The notes: generated by a model not told the origin, from the sequence alone. A stretch of DNA of 64,000 nt from Hymenobacter caeli (GCF_013294115.1 NZ_JABSNP010000002.1:310001-374000), one strand, 5' to 3'; counted from the stretch's first letter, positions 40,962-49,825 are shown. A program made the numbers and translations.

Positions 40962-43238
40962 ATGGATAACTTATCCAAACGGTTGTTGCAGGCTTCCTGC
41001 GCCGTGGCCCTGGGTGCCGCCGCCCATCCCGGCATGGCCCAAAGCACGGGCAAACTGCTCAAAACTGGCAACAAGTTTTTCGGGCAGGAAAATTACCGTG
41101 CTTCTATTCCTTATTACGAGCAAGTGCTGGCCAAAGACCCCAACAACGCGAAAGCGCTGTTCAATGCCGGCATTTCCTACCTAAGTTTTGACAAGGAAAA
41201 GGCCAGCGACTACATCTACAAAGCGCAGCGCCTGAAGCCCAAGGTATCGAAGGACGTGGAATACTGGCTCGGCCGGGTGGACCACCTCAACTACAACTTC
41301 GACGAGGCCATTGCGCACTACCAGGCCTACAACGCCACGCTCAAAGCCAAGAAGAGCAACGAAGACCGCCGCTCGGAAGTAGCCCAGCTCATCCAGCATT
41401 CCAAGAATGCCAAGGTGCTTTTCAACTCGCCCAAGGACATCTTTGTGAAGAACCTGGGGCCCGTCATCAACACGCAGTACGGCGAGCACAGCCCGGTAAT
41501 TTCGTCCGATGATAAAGTGCTGCTCTTCACTTCGCGCGGGCAGTACACGGGCACGCCCAACGACCCCGCCAAGAAGCAGGAGAAGGGCAAAGGCAAACTG
41601 GCCGCCGACGGCGAGTACTACGAGGAAATTTACGAGGCCAAGCGCATCGACGACGAGAACTGGGAGAAGCCCCGCTCGCTGTCGCAGGCCCTCGTGAGCA
41701 AGGGCCACGACGCCTCGATTCAGGTGTTCGACAACGACTCGAAGCTGTTGATGTACCGCGACGACCAGAACGGCGACATCTACCAGTCCGACAAAACGAA
41801 CGGCGAGTGGTCGTCGCCCGTGCGCCTGAACAGCAACATCAACTCGAAGGCGTTCGAATCGGACGCCTACATCACGCCCGACGGCAAAACCCTGTATTTT
41901 TCGACCGGCAAGTACTCGGAAGACGGTACCCTCGACCTGTACGTGTCCAAGCGCGGCTCGGACGGCGACTGGGGCCCGGCCAAGTCGCTGGGTGGGGCCA
42001 TCAACACCAAGTACGACGACGACAGCCCCTACGTGAGCAAGGACGGCAAGACGCTGTACTTCTCGTCGCGCGGCCACAACACGATGGGCGGCTACGACAT
42101 TTTCAAGAGCGCCTACGACAGCATCGGGCACCGCTGGGGCACCCCCGAAAACATGGGCTACCCCATCAACACGCCCGACGACGACAGCTACTACCGCCTG
42201 AGCCCCGACGGCTCGTATGCCTACCTGAGCAGCTACCGCATCGGCGGCTACGGCGAGAAGGACATCTATACGATTAACTACATCAAGAACGCCACCGTGA
42301 AAGGCAAGGTGTTTGCGAAGAGCGACAGCACCACGGCAATTCCGGGCGTGGAGCTGGTGTTCAGCGGCAAGCAGGCCGACAACACCCCGCTCAGCTTCCG
42401 CGACGTGAGCAAGCCCGACGGCTCGTACCAGGTGGCCGTGCTCTCGGGCCGCACCTACCAGGTGGCGGTGAGCAAAGACGGCAAGAACGTGGAAACCCAG
42501 GAGTTTGCCATCCCGGTTTCGACCAACGACTCGACCACCATCACCAAGAACTTCTACATCGCTTACATCGACACGTCGACGGCAGGCCTGTACCCGTTCA
42601 AGAAAATCTACTTCGACACCGACAAGTACAAGCTGCGGCCGGAGTCGATTATCGTGCTGAACGACATTGCCCAGAAGCTTACCGCCACGCCGGGCCTCAA
42701 CATCCAGGTGGAGGGGCATTGCGACTCGCGCAACACCGACGAGTACAACATGGTGCTGGGCCAGAACCGCGCCGATGCCGCTAAGAAGTACCTGGTGACC
42801 AAAGGCGTGGCCGATACGCGCCTGACCACGGTGAGCTACGGCGAGCGCCGCCCGGCCGCTCCGAACGACTCGCCCGAGAACATGCAGCTCAACCGCCGCG
42901 ACGAGTTCCGGGTGGTGCTGAAGGAAGGCGAGAAAATGCCCATGACGCCGCCGGCCCCGGGCGCAGCCCCGGCTGCGGGCGCGGTCCCGATGGGCGGGGC
43001 GGGTACGATGGCTCCGCCGTCGGCCCCGGCGTTGCCGCTGCCCGGCAAGAGCAAGGCCAAGATGGCCGACGGCACCAAAGTGAAGACCAAGGTGGACGAA
43101 GACTCGGACAAAGTGAAGGTAAAAACCAAGGGCGCGGCCGGCGAGAAATCCAAAACCGTGTCGAAAGACGGCGAAGTGGACTCGAAGGCCAAGGACGCCT
43201 CCGGAGCCAAGGACAAGATAAAAGTCAAGCCGGAGTAG
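40962..43238 (+). CDS. OmpA-family protein with TPR, PD40 and CarDB/CRD-like repeats (PorE-like)
   Basis: 758 residues. Signal peptide (residues 1-26, ending GMAQ), TPR repeats (about 30-110), a PD40/WD40-like propeller (about 160-420; SPDGSYAYLSS, SKDGKTLYFSSRG), a carboxypeptidase-regulatory-like beta domain (about 445-530), and a C-terminal OmpA peptidoglycan-binding domain (YFDTDKYKLRPES, EGHCDSRNTDEYN). The tail (about residues 680-758) is a Lys/Asp/Ala-rich low-complexity stretch. This domain order matches PorE of the type IX secretion system, but paralogues exist. Periplasmic, attached to the wall. PorT lies 0.8 kb downstream. Confidence 0.9.
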   Translation: MDNLSKRLLQASCAVALGAAAHPGMAQSTGKLLKTGNKFFGQENYRASIPYYEQVLAKDPNNAKALFNAGISYLSFDKEKASDYIYKAQRLKPKVSKDVEYWLGRVDHLNYNFDEAIAHYQAYNATLKAKKSNEDRRSEVAQLIQHSKNAKVLFNSPKDIFVKNLGPVINTQYGEHSPVISSDDKVLLFTSRGQYTGTPNDPAKKQEKGKGKLAADGEYYEEIYEAKRIDDENWEKPRSLSQALVSKGHDASIQVFDNDSKLLMYRDDQNGDIYQSDKTNGEWSSPVRLNSNINSKAFESDAYITPDGKTLYFSTGKYSEDGTLDLYVSKRGSDGDWGPAKSLGGAINTKYDDDSPYVSKDGKTLYFSSRGHNTMGGYDIFKSAYDSIGHRWGTPENMGYPINTPDDDSYYRLSPDGSYAYLSSYRIGGYGEKDIYTINYIKNATVKGKVFAKSDSTTAIPGVELVFSGKQADNTPLSFRDVSKPDGSYQVAVLSGRTYQVAVSKDGKNVETQEFAIPVSTNDSTTITKNFYIAYIDTSTAGLYPFKKIYFDTDKYKLRPESIIVLNDIAQKLTATPGLNIQVEGHCDSRNTDEYNMVLGQNRADAAKKYLVTKGVADTRLTTVSYGERRPAAPNDSPENMQLNRRDEFRVVLKEGEKMPMTPPAPGAAPAAGAVPMGGAGTMAPPSAPALPLPGKSKAKMADGTKVKTKVDEDSDKVKVKTKGAAGEKSKTVSKDGEVDSKAKDASGAKDKIKVKPE

Positions 43239-43259
43239 CCGCCGCCAACGGTGCCCTGA

Positions 43260-43292
43260 GCGGGCCGGGCCCCAGGCCCGGCCCGCTTTTTT
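43260..43292 (+). terminator. Terminator of the OmpA-family gene
   Basis: Perfect 12-bp GC stem (43260-43271 and 43275-43286), 3-nt loop, then six Ts. Confidence 0.9.
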
Positions 43293-43386
43293 GTGGGCCG
43301 GGGCCCCGCGGGGCGCAAACAAAACCGGGGCCGCGCCGTTGCAGCAACACAATTTTCCGCATTTTCGCCGTTCTTTGCATCCCCCT

Positions 43387-44115
43387 ATGGCCGTTGTACC
43401 CTACAAAGAAGACGCTGCCGACAAGAAGTCGCAGGTAGCCACGATGTTCGACAGCATCGCGGGCAAGTACGACTTCCTCAACCACTTCCTGAGCGCGGGC
43501 ACCGACATTTACTGGCGGCGCAAAGCCGTGGACGAGCTGAAGGCCCTGCGCCCGGCCCGCATCCTCGACATTGCCACCGGCACGGCCGACTTTGCCATTG
43601 AAACCCTGCGGGCCGCCGCGCCCGACGCCCAAGTGACGGGCGTGGACATTTCGGAAGGGATGCTCGACGTGGGCCGCCGCAAGCTGGCCGAAAAGCGCCT
43701 CGGCCACCGCATCCAGCTGGAGCTGGGCGATTCGGAAAACCTGCCGTTCGCCGACGGTACTTTTGACGCCGTGACGGCCTCGTTCGGGGTGCGCAACTTT
43801 GCCCACTTGGAGGTAGGGCTGGCCGAGATGCGCCGGGTGCTGCGCCCCGGCGGCAAGCTCGTCATCCTGGAGTTTAGCAAACCCACCGCGTTTCCGCTTA
43901 AGCAAGCCTATAATTTTTACTTTCGCCGGGTGCTGCCCGTGTTCGGAAAACTCATTTCCAAGGACCGGGCCGCGTACACGTACCTGCCCGAGTCGGTGCA
44001 AGCGTTTCCCGACGGCTCCGACTTCCTGGCCATCCTGGCCCGGGTCGGCTTCAAAAATCCTGCATGGCAACCCCTTACCTTCGGCATCAGCTCCATCTAC
44101 ACCGCCCACAACTAA
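43387..44115 (+). CDS. ubiE: Demethylmenaquinone methyltransferase UbiE/MenG
   Basis: 242 residues. Final C-methylation in menaquinone synthesis, using SAM. Landmarks: MFDSIAGKYDFLNHFLS near residue 20, SAM motif LDIATGTADFA near residue 59, GVDISEGML, and ASFGVRNF near residue 135, then EFSKP. Complete. ATG 43387 gives MAVVPYKEDAADK. The stop lies 52 nt inside the porT reading frame, so the two are translationally coupled. Cytoplasmic. Confidence 0.96.
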   Translation: MAVVPYKEDAADKKSQVATMFDSIAGKYDFLNHFLSAGTDIYWRRKAVDELKALRPARILDIATGTADFAIETLRAAAPDAQVTGVDISEGMLDVGRRKLAEKRLGHRIQLELGDSENLPFADGTFDAVTASFGVRNFAHLEVGLAEMRRVLRPGGKLVILEFSKPTAFPLKQAYNFYFRRVLPVFGKLISKDRAAYTYLPESVQAFPDGSDFLAILARVGFKNPAWQPLTFGISSIYTAHN

Positions 44116-44870
44116 CGCTGCGCCGGCTGCTGCCCCTGGCGCTGGTGCTGGCCCTGCCCTTGGCCGGCCACGCCCAGCAAAAGCGTCCGGCCAAGGCCGA
44201 ACGGACCCGCAAAGGCAAGCTGAAGGGCATTACCGTGCCCAACCTGTCGAACTACGACGGCCGCTGGTTTCACCCCGGCCTATTTTTCGCCCCCGGCTAC
44301 TCACGGTTTTTCATTGAGCAGTCGGCCGCGTACGTCCAGCGGCAAAACCTGACGGCCAACTCCGTCATCAGCCCCGATTTTGGGGTGGGCATCATCGGCG
44401 ACGCGCGGTTGGGCGGGCCCGGGTCGCCGTTCATCCTGCGGTTCGCGCCGGGCGTGAGCTTCCGCACCCGCCGGGTGGAGTTCGGGGCCCACAACGGCAC
44501 CGCGCCCGACTCGGTGTTCACGCAGGAAATCAGCTCGACGGTGCTGGACTTTCCGCTGCTGCTCAAGTACCAGTCGCAGCGGCGGGGCAACACCCGGGTG
44601 TACATGCTGGCGGGCGTGAAGCCCAGCGTGAGCGTGACGACCCGCCGCACCGATTTGCTGCGCAACCAGCTGCAGGTGAGCGACAACGACCTGACCCTGG
44701 AGTACGGCGTGGGGCTGGACCTGTTTTATCCGCTGTTCAAGTTTGCGCCGGAGCTGCGGTTTTCTTACGGCCTGCGGAACCTGCTTGTCAATCGGCCCGA
44801 TAAGTACAGCCAGAGCCTGCAAAGCCTGAGCACCAATACGGTGACGCTGTACCTGAACATCCAAAATTAA
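44064..44870 (+). CDS. porT: PorT family type IX secretion protein
   Basis: 268 residues. A Bacteroidota outer-membrane beta-barrel protein needed for type IX secretion. An N-terminal His/Leu-rich leader with a signal-like hydrophobic core (about residues 20-37, LLPLALVLALPLAGHAQ) precedes a barrel with alternating strands, for example LNIQN at the C-terminus and LRFSYGLRNL. Starts at ATG 44064 inside ubiE (52-nt overlap); a later start would lose the signal. Follows ubiE in the same order as in other Bacteroidota. Confidence 0.85.
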   Translation: MATPYLRHQLHLHRPQLTLRRLLPLALVLALPLAGHAQQKRPAKAERTRKGKLKGITVPNLSNYDGRWFHPGLFFAPGYSRFFIEQSAAYVQRQNLTANSVISPDFGVGIIGDARLGGPGSPFILRFAPGVSFRTRRVEFGAHNGTAPDSVFTQEISSTVLDFPLLLKYQSQRRGNTRVYMLAGVKPSVSVTTRRTDLLRNQLQVSDNDLTLEYGVGLDLFYPLFKFAPELRFSYGLRNLLVNRPDKYSQSLQSLSTNTVTLYLNIQN

Positions 44871-44907
44871 CCGGCCCCGCGGCGCGGCGGCCCCCAACTT
44901 ACTGCGT

Positions 44908-45660
44908 ATGAAAACGGCATTTGTAACGGGCGCTTCGTCCGGCATCGGGCGGGCCACGGCCGTGGCGCTGGCCCGGGCGGGCTTCCAACTGGTGGTAACC
45001 GGCCGGCGGCGCGAGCGGCTGGACGCGCTGGCCGCCGAGCTGGCCCCCGTGCCGGTGCACGTGTTGGTGTTCGACGTGCGCGACCGGGACGCCACGGTGG
45101 CGGCCGTTATCGGTCTGCCGCTCGAATTTGCGGCGGTGGACGTGCTGGTGAACAACGCCGGCGGGGCCCACGGCCTCAACCCCATCCAAACCGGCGACCC
45201 CACCGACTGGGACGCCATGCTCGACGCCAACGTGCGCGGCCTGCTGAACGTGACCCACGCCCTGCTTCCGGGCCTGACGGCCCGCCAGACCGGTTTCATT
45301 GTCAACATCGGCTCGGTGGCCGGGCGCGAGGCCTACGCCAACGGCAACGTGTACTGCGCCAGCAAAGCCGCGGTGGGCATGCTCACCAAAACCATGCGGC
45401 TCGACTTGCTGCCCCTGGGCATCAGGGTGGCGGAAATCGACCCCGGGGCGGTGGAAACCGAGTTTTCGGAGGTGCGCTTTAAGGGCGATGCCGAGCGGGC
45501 GGCGAAGGTGTACGAAGGGTTTCAGCCCCTGAAGGCCGAAGACATTGCCGACGTCATCGCCTTCATGGTGACGCGCCCGGCCCACGTGAACGTGGCCGAC
45601 GTGTTGATTTTGCCGGCCGCCCAGGGCGCGGCAGCCACCATTTTCCGGCAGCCCGCCTAA
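44908..45660 (+). CDS. Short-chain dehydrogenase/reductase (YdfG-like)
   Basis: 250 residues. NAD(P)-dependent oxidoreductase: TGASSGIGRATAVAL (residues 7-21), VTGRRRERL typical of NADP binding, NNAGGA, IVNIGSVAGREAY with the catalytic Ser, and YCASKAAVG (Tyr and Lys). Reduces or oxidises a small hydroxy compound, in the YdfG / 3-hydroxypropionate-serine family. ATG 44908. Its TAA overlaps the convergent hydrolase stop by three bases on the other strand. Confidence 0.95.
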   Translation: MKTAFVTGASSGIGRATAVALARAGFQLVVTGRRRERLDALAAELAPVPVHVLVFDVRDRDATVAAVIGLPLEFAAVDVLVNNAGGAHGLNPIQTGDPTDWDAMLDANVRGLLNVTHALLPGLTARQTGFIVNIGSVAGREAYANGNVYCASKAAVGMLTKTMRLDLLPLGIRVAEIDPGAVETEFSEVRFKGDAERAAKVYEGFQPLKAEDIADVIAFMVTRPAHVNVADVLILPAAQGAAATIFRQPA

Positions 45661-46280
45661 GGCCCGGGGGCCGGCGGCTCTGCCCCGGGCCGGTGCAGGC
45701 AGGCCAGGATTTCCTGGTTCAGTTCGTGCCGACCGGCGAAGGTGCGTAGGACCGGCGTGGCCCCGAGCCGCCGCAGGGCCGCCCGCTGCTGCGCCACGGC
45801 GTCGGCGCTGAGGTACTGGTCGTGGTCGCCCACTACGAGGGTGAGCGGTAGGCTCCGCAGCAGCCGGGCAGCCGCTTCGGGCGCGAGGTCGGGGGGGAAT
45901 TCGCCGGCCCACAGCACCAGGTGCGTGGGCCGGAATGCGGCTTGCGCCAGCCAGCGCCCCGCCGTGGCCGTGCCCTGCGAGAAGCCCAGCACGGTGACGC
46001 GCACCCCGGCCGGGCACTGCGATAAAATATTGCCAGCCAGTTGGTTGAGAAAGGAAATTTGGTCGTTAATTTCGTGCAGGCGGTCTTCGCGGGTCATCCA
46101 GCTGGCCCCCACGCGGCCCCCGTTGCCCTGCAAATAGAAGCGGGAGAGGCCTTCGGGCGCGACCACCACCAGGGCGGGGTCGGCCGCGGCCAGGGCCGCG
46201 AAGTGCCGGATGAAGTAGGCCGCCAGCTGCCCGTAGCCGTGGCACACGAACCACACCTGCCGCGTAGCATTGGAGGGCAC
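45657..46280 (-). CDS. Alpha/beta hydrolase, N-terminus cut off by an in-frame amber stop
   Basis: 207 residues from GTG 46280. Serine hydrolase of the phospholipase/carboxylesterase type: VCHGYGQLAAYF (oxyanion region), nucleophile GFSQGTA near residue 100, acid VVGDHDQYL near 150, His FAGRHELN near 178. Fifteen codons upstream in the same frame, ATG 46334 reads LTVPRTARYS and then TAG at 46287-46289, followed without frame change by this ORF. The missing N-terminus (ARYxxLG) is conserved in relatives by my reading, so the gene is either split, read through, or restarts at GTG. Convergent with the SDR gene. Confidence 0.85.
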   Translation of the reverse strand: MPSNATRQVWFVCHGYGQLAAYFIRHFAALAAADPALVVVAPEGLSRFYLQGNGGRVGASWMTREDRLHEINDQISFLNQLAGNILSQCPAGVRVTVLGFSQGTATAGRWLAQAAFRPTHLVLWAGEFPPDLAPEAAARLLRSLPLTLVVGDHDQYLSADAVAQQRAALRRLGATPVLRTFAGRHELNQEILACLHRPGAEPPAPGP

Positions 46281-46286
46281 GCCCAG

Positions 46287-46334
46287 CTACGAGTAGCGGG
46301 CGGTGCGCGGCACGGTGAGGTAATGCTCAGACAT
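46287..46334 (-). other. Severed N-terminus of the alpha/beta hydrolase
   Basis: ATG 46334 opens 15 sense codons (MSEHYLTVPRTARYS) ending in TAG, in frame with the hydrolase downstream. If the TAG were a sense codon the full protein would be about 225 residues. Could be a real mutation, a sequencing error, or evidence of readthrough. Confidence 0.8.
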
Positions 46335-46393
46335 GGATATAATGGGGAGATTTGGGAAGAAACTTGCGTCGGGAATTAAAAACACCTTAAAAA

Positions 46394-46425
46394 CGGTCAT
46401 GCCGAGCGCAGCCGAGGCATGACCG
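46394..46425. repeat. GTCATGCC-family hairpin
   Basis: CGGTCATGCC (46394-46403) and GGCATGACCG (46416-46425) around GAGCGCAGCCGA. Core of the large palindrome at 20676-20773, here without long arms. Confidence 0.85.
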
Positions 46426-46507
46426 CTTTTTATTGACTCTTTACCGATTTGCCAAGACAGCTTCCGTAAAAAACCACGCGAACAATGCAGCTGTGCGCTC
46501 ATCCCCT

Positions 46508-46999
46508 TCACGGCAAGTCATTGGCCTGAAAGGTGAAGGGCATTAAGTCGGTGAGGGCGGCGAAGCGGAGAATGGTGCCGTGGCGGCTGGGCAGCAGCAG
46601 GGGGATGGGCAGGCCCTGCCGGATTTCGTACTCCAGCATCACCTGGCGGCAGGCCCCGCAGGGCATGGCGGGGCCGAAGTCGCCGTGGGCGGGGCGGGCG
46701 GCCACGGCCATGCCCACGATGGGCGCGTGGCCGGGCCGGGCGGCGGCGAGCCCGAACAGGGCCGTGCGCTCGGCGCACAGGCCCGAGGGGTAGGCGGCGT
46801 TTTCCTGGTTGGTGCCCTGGAACAGGGTGCCGTCGGCCAGCAGCAGGGCGGCCCCCACAAAAAAGCGCGAATAGGGCGCGTAGGCCTGCCCGGTGGCGGC
46901 GCGGGCGGCGTCCCACACCAGCCGCTCGGCGGGGGAGAGGTCGGCGGGCGTATCCAGCTCGTCGTAGGCCAGGGCAAGCTGGCGGGGGGTGCGGGCCAT
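46508..46999 (-). CDS. cdd: Cytidine deaminase
   Basis: 163 residues. Converts cytidine to uridine in pyrimidine salvage. The zinc site has Cys in SGLCAERTALF and PCGACRQVM (Cys pair), with the catalytic Glu in CAERTALF; YAPYSRFFVGAALL near residue 40 is conserved. ATG 46999 begins MARTPRQLAL; the frame is open upstream but divergent from the saccharopine gene. TACCTTCG lies at 47032-47039. Cytoplasmic. Confidence 0.95.
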   Translation of the reverse strand: MARTPRQLALAYDELDTPADLSPAERLVWDAARAATGQAYAPYSRFFVGAALLLADGTLFQGTNQENAAYPSGLCAERTALFGLAAARPGHAPIVGMAVAARPAHGDFGPAMPCGACRQVMLEYEIRQGLPIPLLLPSRHGTILRFAALTDLMPFTFQANDLP

Positions 47000-47031
47000 G
47001 CAAAAAAGACGTGGAAAATAAACGGGGGCGA

Positions 47032-47039
47032 CGAAGGTA
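47032..47039 (-). promoter_or_regulatory. -7-like box TACCTTCG of cdd
   Basis: Minus strand, 32 nt before the cdd ATG, TAnnTT(T/C)G variant. Faces the plus-strand box at 47073-47080. Confidence 0.4.
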
Positions 47040-47072
47040 GGCGGCGGCCGGCGGTTGGGCGCGGGCTCCGTG

Positions 47073-47080
47073 TACATTTG
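47073..47080 (+). promoter_or_regulatory. -7 box TACATTTG of the saccharopine-dehydrogenase-like gene
   Basis: Perfect TAnnTTTG separated from ATG 47086 by CCCGC, the same layout as mtgA (3050-3063). A leaderless transcript is predicted. Confidence 0.55.
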
Positions 47081-47085
47081 CCCGC

Positions 47086-48447
47086 ATGACCCACCCCCGC
47101 CTGCTGCTGCTCGGGGCCGGCCGCTCGGCCGCCTCGCTCATCCAGTACCTGCTGCGCCACGCCCCCGCCGAGGGCTGGTACCTGACCGTGGCCGACGCCA
47201 ACCCCGCCCACTTGGCCCCGGTGCTGGCCGCCCACTCGGCCTACGCCCGCGCCGTGCCCTTCGATGCCGCCGATGCCGACGCGCTCGAGGCCCGCGTGGC
47301 CGAGGCCGACGTGGTGATTTCGATGCTGCCCGCCCTGCTGCACCCCGTGGTGGCGCGGGCCTGCCTGCGCCACCGCCGCCACCTGGCCACGGCCAGCTAC
47401 GTGGGCCCCGACATCCAGGCCCTGCACGCGGCGGCGGCGGCGGCGGGCCTCACGTTCCTGATGGAGTGCGGCCTCGACCCCGGCCTCGACCACATGTCGG
47501 CCGTGCGGGCCCTGGCCGACATCCGGGCGCGGGGCGGGCGCGTCACGGCGTTCCGCTCGTACTGCGGCGGGCTGCTGGCCCCGGCCGCCGAAGCCGGCAA
47601 CCCCTGGAAGTACAAGTTTACCTGGAACCCGCGCAACGTGGTGCTGGCCGGACAGGGCGGCCCCGCCCGCTACCTCGACCGGGGCCTGCTGCGCTTCATT
47701 CCGTACCAGCACCTGTTTGCCCGCACCGAAGCCGTGGCCGTGCCCGGCCACGGCGACTTTGAAGGCTACGCCAACCGCGACTCGCTCAGCTACCAGGGGC
47801 CCTACGGCCTGGCCGACGTGCCCACCATCCTGCGGGGCACCCTGCGGCGGCCGGGCTACTGCGCCGCCTGGCAGGCCCTGGTCCGGCTGGGCCTCACCGA
47901 CGACGGCACCCGCCTCGGCAACGCGGAAACCGTGAGCTGGGCGGCGCTGCTCGAAGCCTTTTTGCCGGCCTCCCTGGTGCCCGGCCTGCCGCTGCCGGTG
48001 CGCGTGGCCGCCTACCTGGGCCTGGCCCCCGAGGGCGAGGAAATGGGCCGCCTGAACTGGCTGGGCCTGTTTTCGGACCAGCACCCCGTGGGCCACGCCG
48101 ACGCCACGCCCGCCCAGCTGCTGGAGCGCCTGCTGACCGAAAAATGGCAGCTGGGGCCCCACGACCACGACCTGGTGGTGATGCAGCACGTGTTCGACTA
48201 CGAGCTGGCCGGCCGCGCCCACCGCCGCACGGCCTCGCTCGTGGTCACGGGCACCGACGCCACCCACACCGCCATGAGCCAGACCGTGGGCCTGCCCCTG
48301 GGCATGGCCGTGCGCCGCCTGGCCCGGGGCCTGGTGGAGCAGCGGGGCGTGGTCATCCCCGTCGATGCCAGCCTGTACGAGCCCATATTGGACGAACTGG
48401 CGGCGGAGTACGGCATTGCCTTTCACGAGGAAGAAACCGGCCAGTAG
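47086..48447 (+). CDS. Saccharopine dehydrogenase family protein
   Basis: 453 residues. Rossmann NAD(P) motif LLLGAGRSAASL at residue 7, VVISMLPALLHPVVARACL, GLDPGLDHMSAV and a C-terminal FDYELAGRAHRRTASLVV, as in saccharopine/lysine-6-dehydrogenase-type proteins. Probably a reductase or dehydrogenase of lysine-type metabolites; in Bacteroidota these often act in lysine or homoserine-type steps. Complete. ATG 47086, leaderless by box position. Divergent from cdd. Confidence 0.9.
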   Translation: MTHPRLLLLGAGRSAASLIQYLLRHAPAEGWYLTVADANPAHLAPVLAAHSAYARAVPFDAADADALEARVAEADVVISMLPALLHPVVARACLRHRRHLATASYVGPDIQALHAAAAAAGLTFLMECGLDPGLDHMSAVRALADIRARGGRVTAFRSYCGGLLAPAAEAGNPWKYKFTWNPRNVVLAGQGGPARYLDRGLLRFIPYQHLFARTEAVAVPGHGDFEGYANRDSLSYQGPYGLADVPTILRGTLRRPGYCAAWQALVRLGLTDDGTRLGNAETVSWAALLEAFLPASLVPGLPLPVRVAAYLGLAPEGEEMGRLNWLGLFSDQHPVGHADATPAQLLERLLTEKWQLGPHDHDLVVMQHVFDYELAGRAHRRTASLVVTGTDATHTAMSQTVGLPLGMAVRRLARGLVEQRGVVIPVDASLYEPILDELAAEYGIAFHEEETGQ

Positions 48448-48514
48448 CCCTGCGACGAATGAGAACCCGCCCGGCCCGCCTTGGGGCCGCTGTGGGCTTA
48501 CTTCAACGGGCCGG

Positions 48515-49243
48515 CTACAGCGCCAGGTAAAACCCCGCCAGCAGCGCCCGAAACGCTGCGGAGTAGTCCCGGTCGTCGGCCGTGCGGACGGCCAGCTCGC
48601 GCTCCACTACGGGCCCCGGGGCCCGGCCGAAGGCCACTACGTGCCGCAGCGCCCGGCTGCCGGGCCGGTGGCGCAGCACCAGCCGCGTGGCCGGGTGCAG
48701 GCCAGCCGCCGCGGCTTCATGGGTGAAGTTGGCCATTGCGGGCACCGGCAGCAGCACGGTGAGGCGGCCGTCGGCGGCCAGAAAATCGGCGGCGAAGCGG
48801 GCCAGCTCCGCAAAGGTGAGTGTATCGGGCGCGGCGTGGCGGGCGGTGGCGCGGGCGGCGTCGGGCGGGCGCAGGGCCCGCTCGAAAAACGGCGGGTTGC
48901 ACACGATGTGGCTAAATGGCGCGGGCCCCGCGGCGGCGTAGGCCGCCAGGCTCTGCGCGTGCACCCGGATGCGCGGCCCCCAGGGGCTGGCGGCCGCGTT
49001 GGCGGCGGCTTGGTCCGCGGCGGCGGGGTCAAGCTCCACGGCTTCGATGGTGACCATGGGGTGGCGCTGGGCGGCCATCAGGGCCAGCAGGCCGGTGCCG
49101 GTGCCCACGTCGAGCAGGCGGGTGGCCCCGGCCAGGCCCAGGGCTGCGCCGAGCACGCAGGCGTCGGTGCTCACCTTCATGGCGCAGTCGCTTTGGTTGA
49201 CGCGGAACTGCTGGAACTGGAAGTAGTCGTTAGGCACTGCCAA
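48515..49243 (-). CDS. trmN6: tRNA1(Val) (adenine37-N6)-methyltransferase TrmN6
   Basis: 242 residues. Methylates A37 of tRNA1(Val). Landmarks: FQFQQFRVNQSDCAMKVSTD near residue 8, SAM motif LLDVGTGTGLLALM near residue 44, and CNPPFFE near residue 115 (NPPF/Y catalytic motif). Start is TTG 49243, or GTG 49237; no ATG is close. Cytoplasmic. The next genes upstream are AT-rich and may be recent. Confidence 0.92.
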   Translation of the reverse strand: MAVPNDYFQFQQFRVNQSDCAMKVSTDACVLGAALGLAGATRLLDVGTGTGLLALMAAQRHPMVTIEAVELDPAAADQAAANAAASPWGPRIRVHAQSLAAYAAAGPAPFSHIVCNPPFFERALRPPDAARATARHAAPDTLTFAELARFAADFLAADGRLTVLLPVPAMANFTHEAAAAGLHPATRLVLRHRPGSRALRHVVAFGRAPGPVVERELAVRTADDRDYSAAFRALLAGFYLAL

Positions 49244-49276
49244 TGCTACGCCAGGGATAATGCGTTATCTTCTTGA

Positions 49277-49825
49277 TTAATTATCACTGAATATTTTAAT
49301 TAAAAACGTCTGAATCTTTTCATCTGTCCAAACTTTAGAAGTCCCTGAGAGATTGTATGCCAAGCCGTTCTTCGAGCCGAACAGAAAAATATTATTTACT
49401 TCTTTTTTATTTGCATCGCTTACCCGCCAAATTATGAAACCATTATTTGATTGGTCATTAATGATTTCAGTTTTTAATCCTTTTTTTGCCCAATAATTTG
49501 CGTCCCATTTTACAAATGCCGTTGTGAATTCTTCTTCGGTCTGATTTGCTGCATAGAAAGGATACTTGCTTTTCGGATTTTTAGCCACACCAACCGTTGT
49601 CGAATCAGCATTTTTAAAAAAATGCTGTCTACTAACCTGATTAAAACTTATTTTAGTCCATTTATCAGGAAGTACCATATTGCCATAAGGAAATAATATC
49701 AAAGTTGTTTGTTTTTTATTTTGATCGTAGCTGTCTGCTACGATCATATTTGTCTGTGCTGTCTTGCAAGAAATTGATGCAAAAAATAAAAGCGCGACTG
49801 CCAATAAATTACTTTTCAATTTCAT
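49277..49825 (-). CDS. AT-rich orphan lipoprotein
   Basis: 182 residues. Signal peptide with lipobox SISC (Cys at residue 20) marks a lipoprotein. The mature part has many Lys, Asn and Phe residues (VWTDEKIQTFLIKIF, KWDANYWAKKGLKTE). No family recognised. Base composition is far lower in GC than its neighbours, like 3935-4378. Likely recent acquisition. Strong ATG 49825. Confidence 0.72.
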   Translation of the reverse strand: MKLKSNLLAVALLFFASISCKTAQTNMIVADSYDQNKKQTTLILFPYGNMVLPDKWTKISFNQVSRQHFFKNADSTTVGVAKNPKSKYPFYAANQTEEEFTTAFVKWDANYWAKKGLKTEIINDQSNNGFIIWRVSDANKKEVNNIFLFGSKNGLAYNLSGTSKVWTDEKIQTFLIKIFSDN

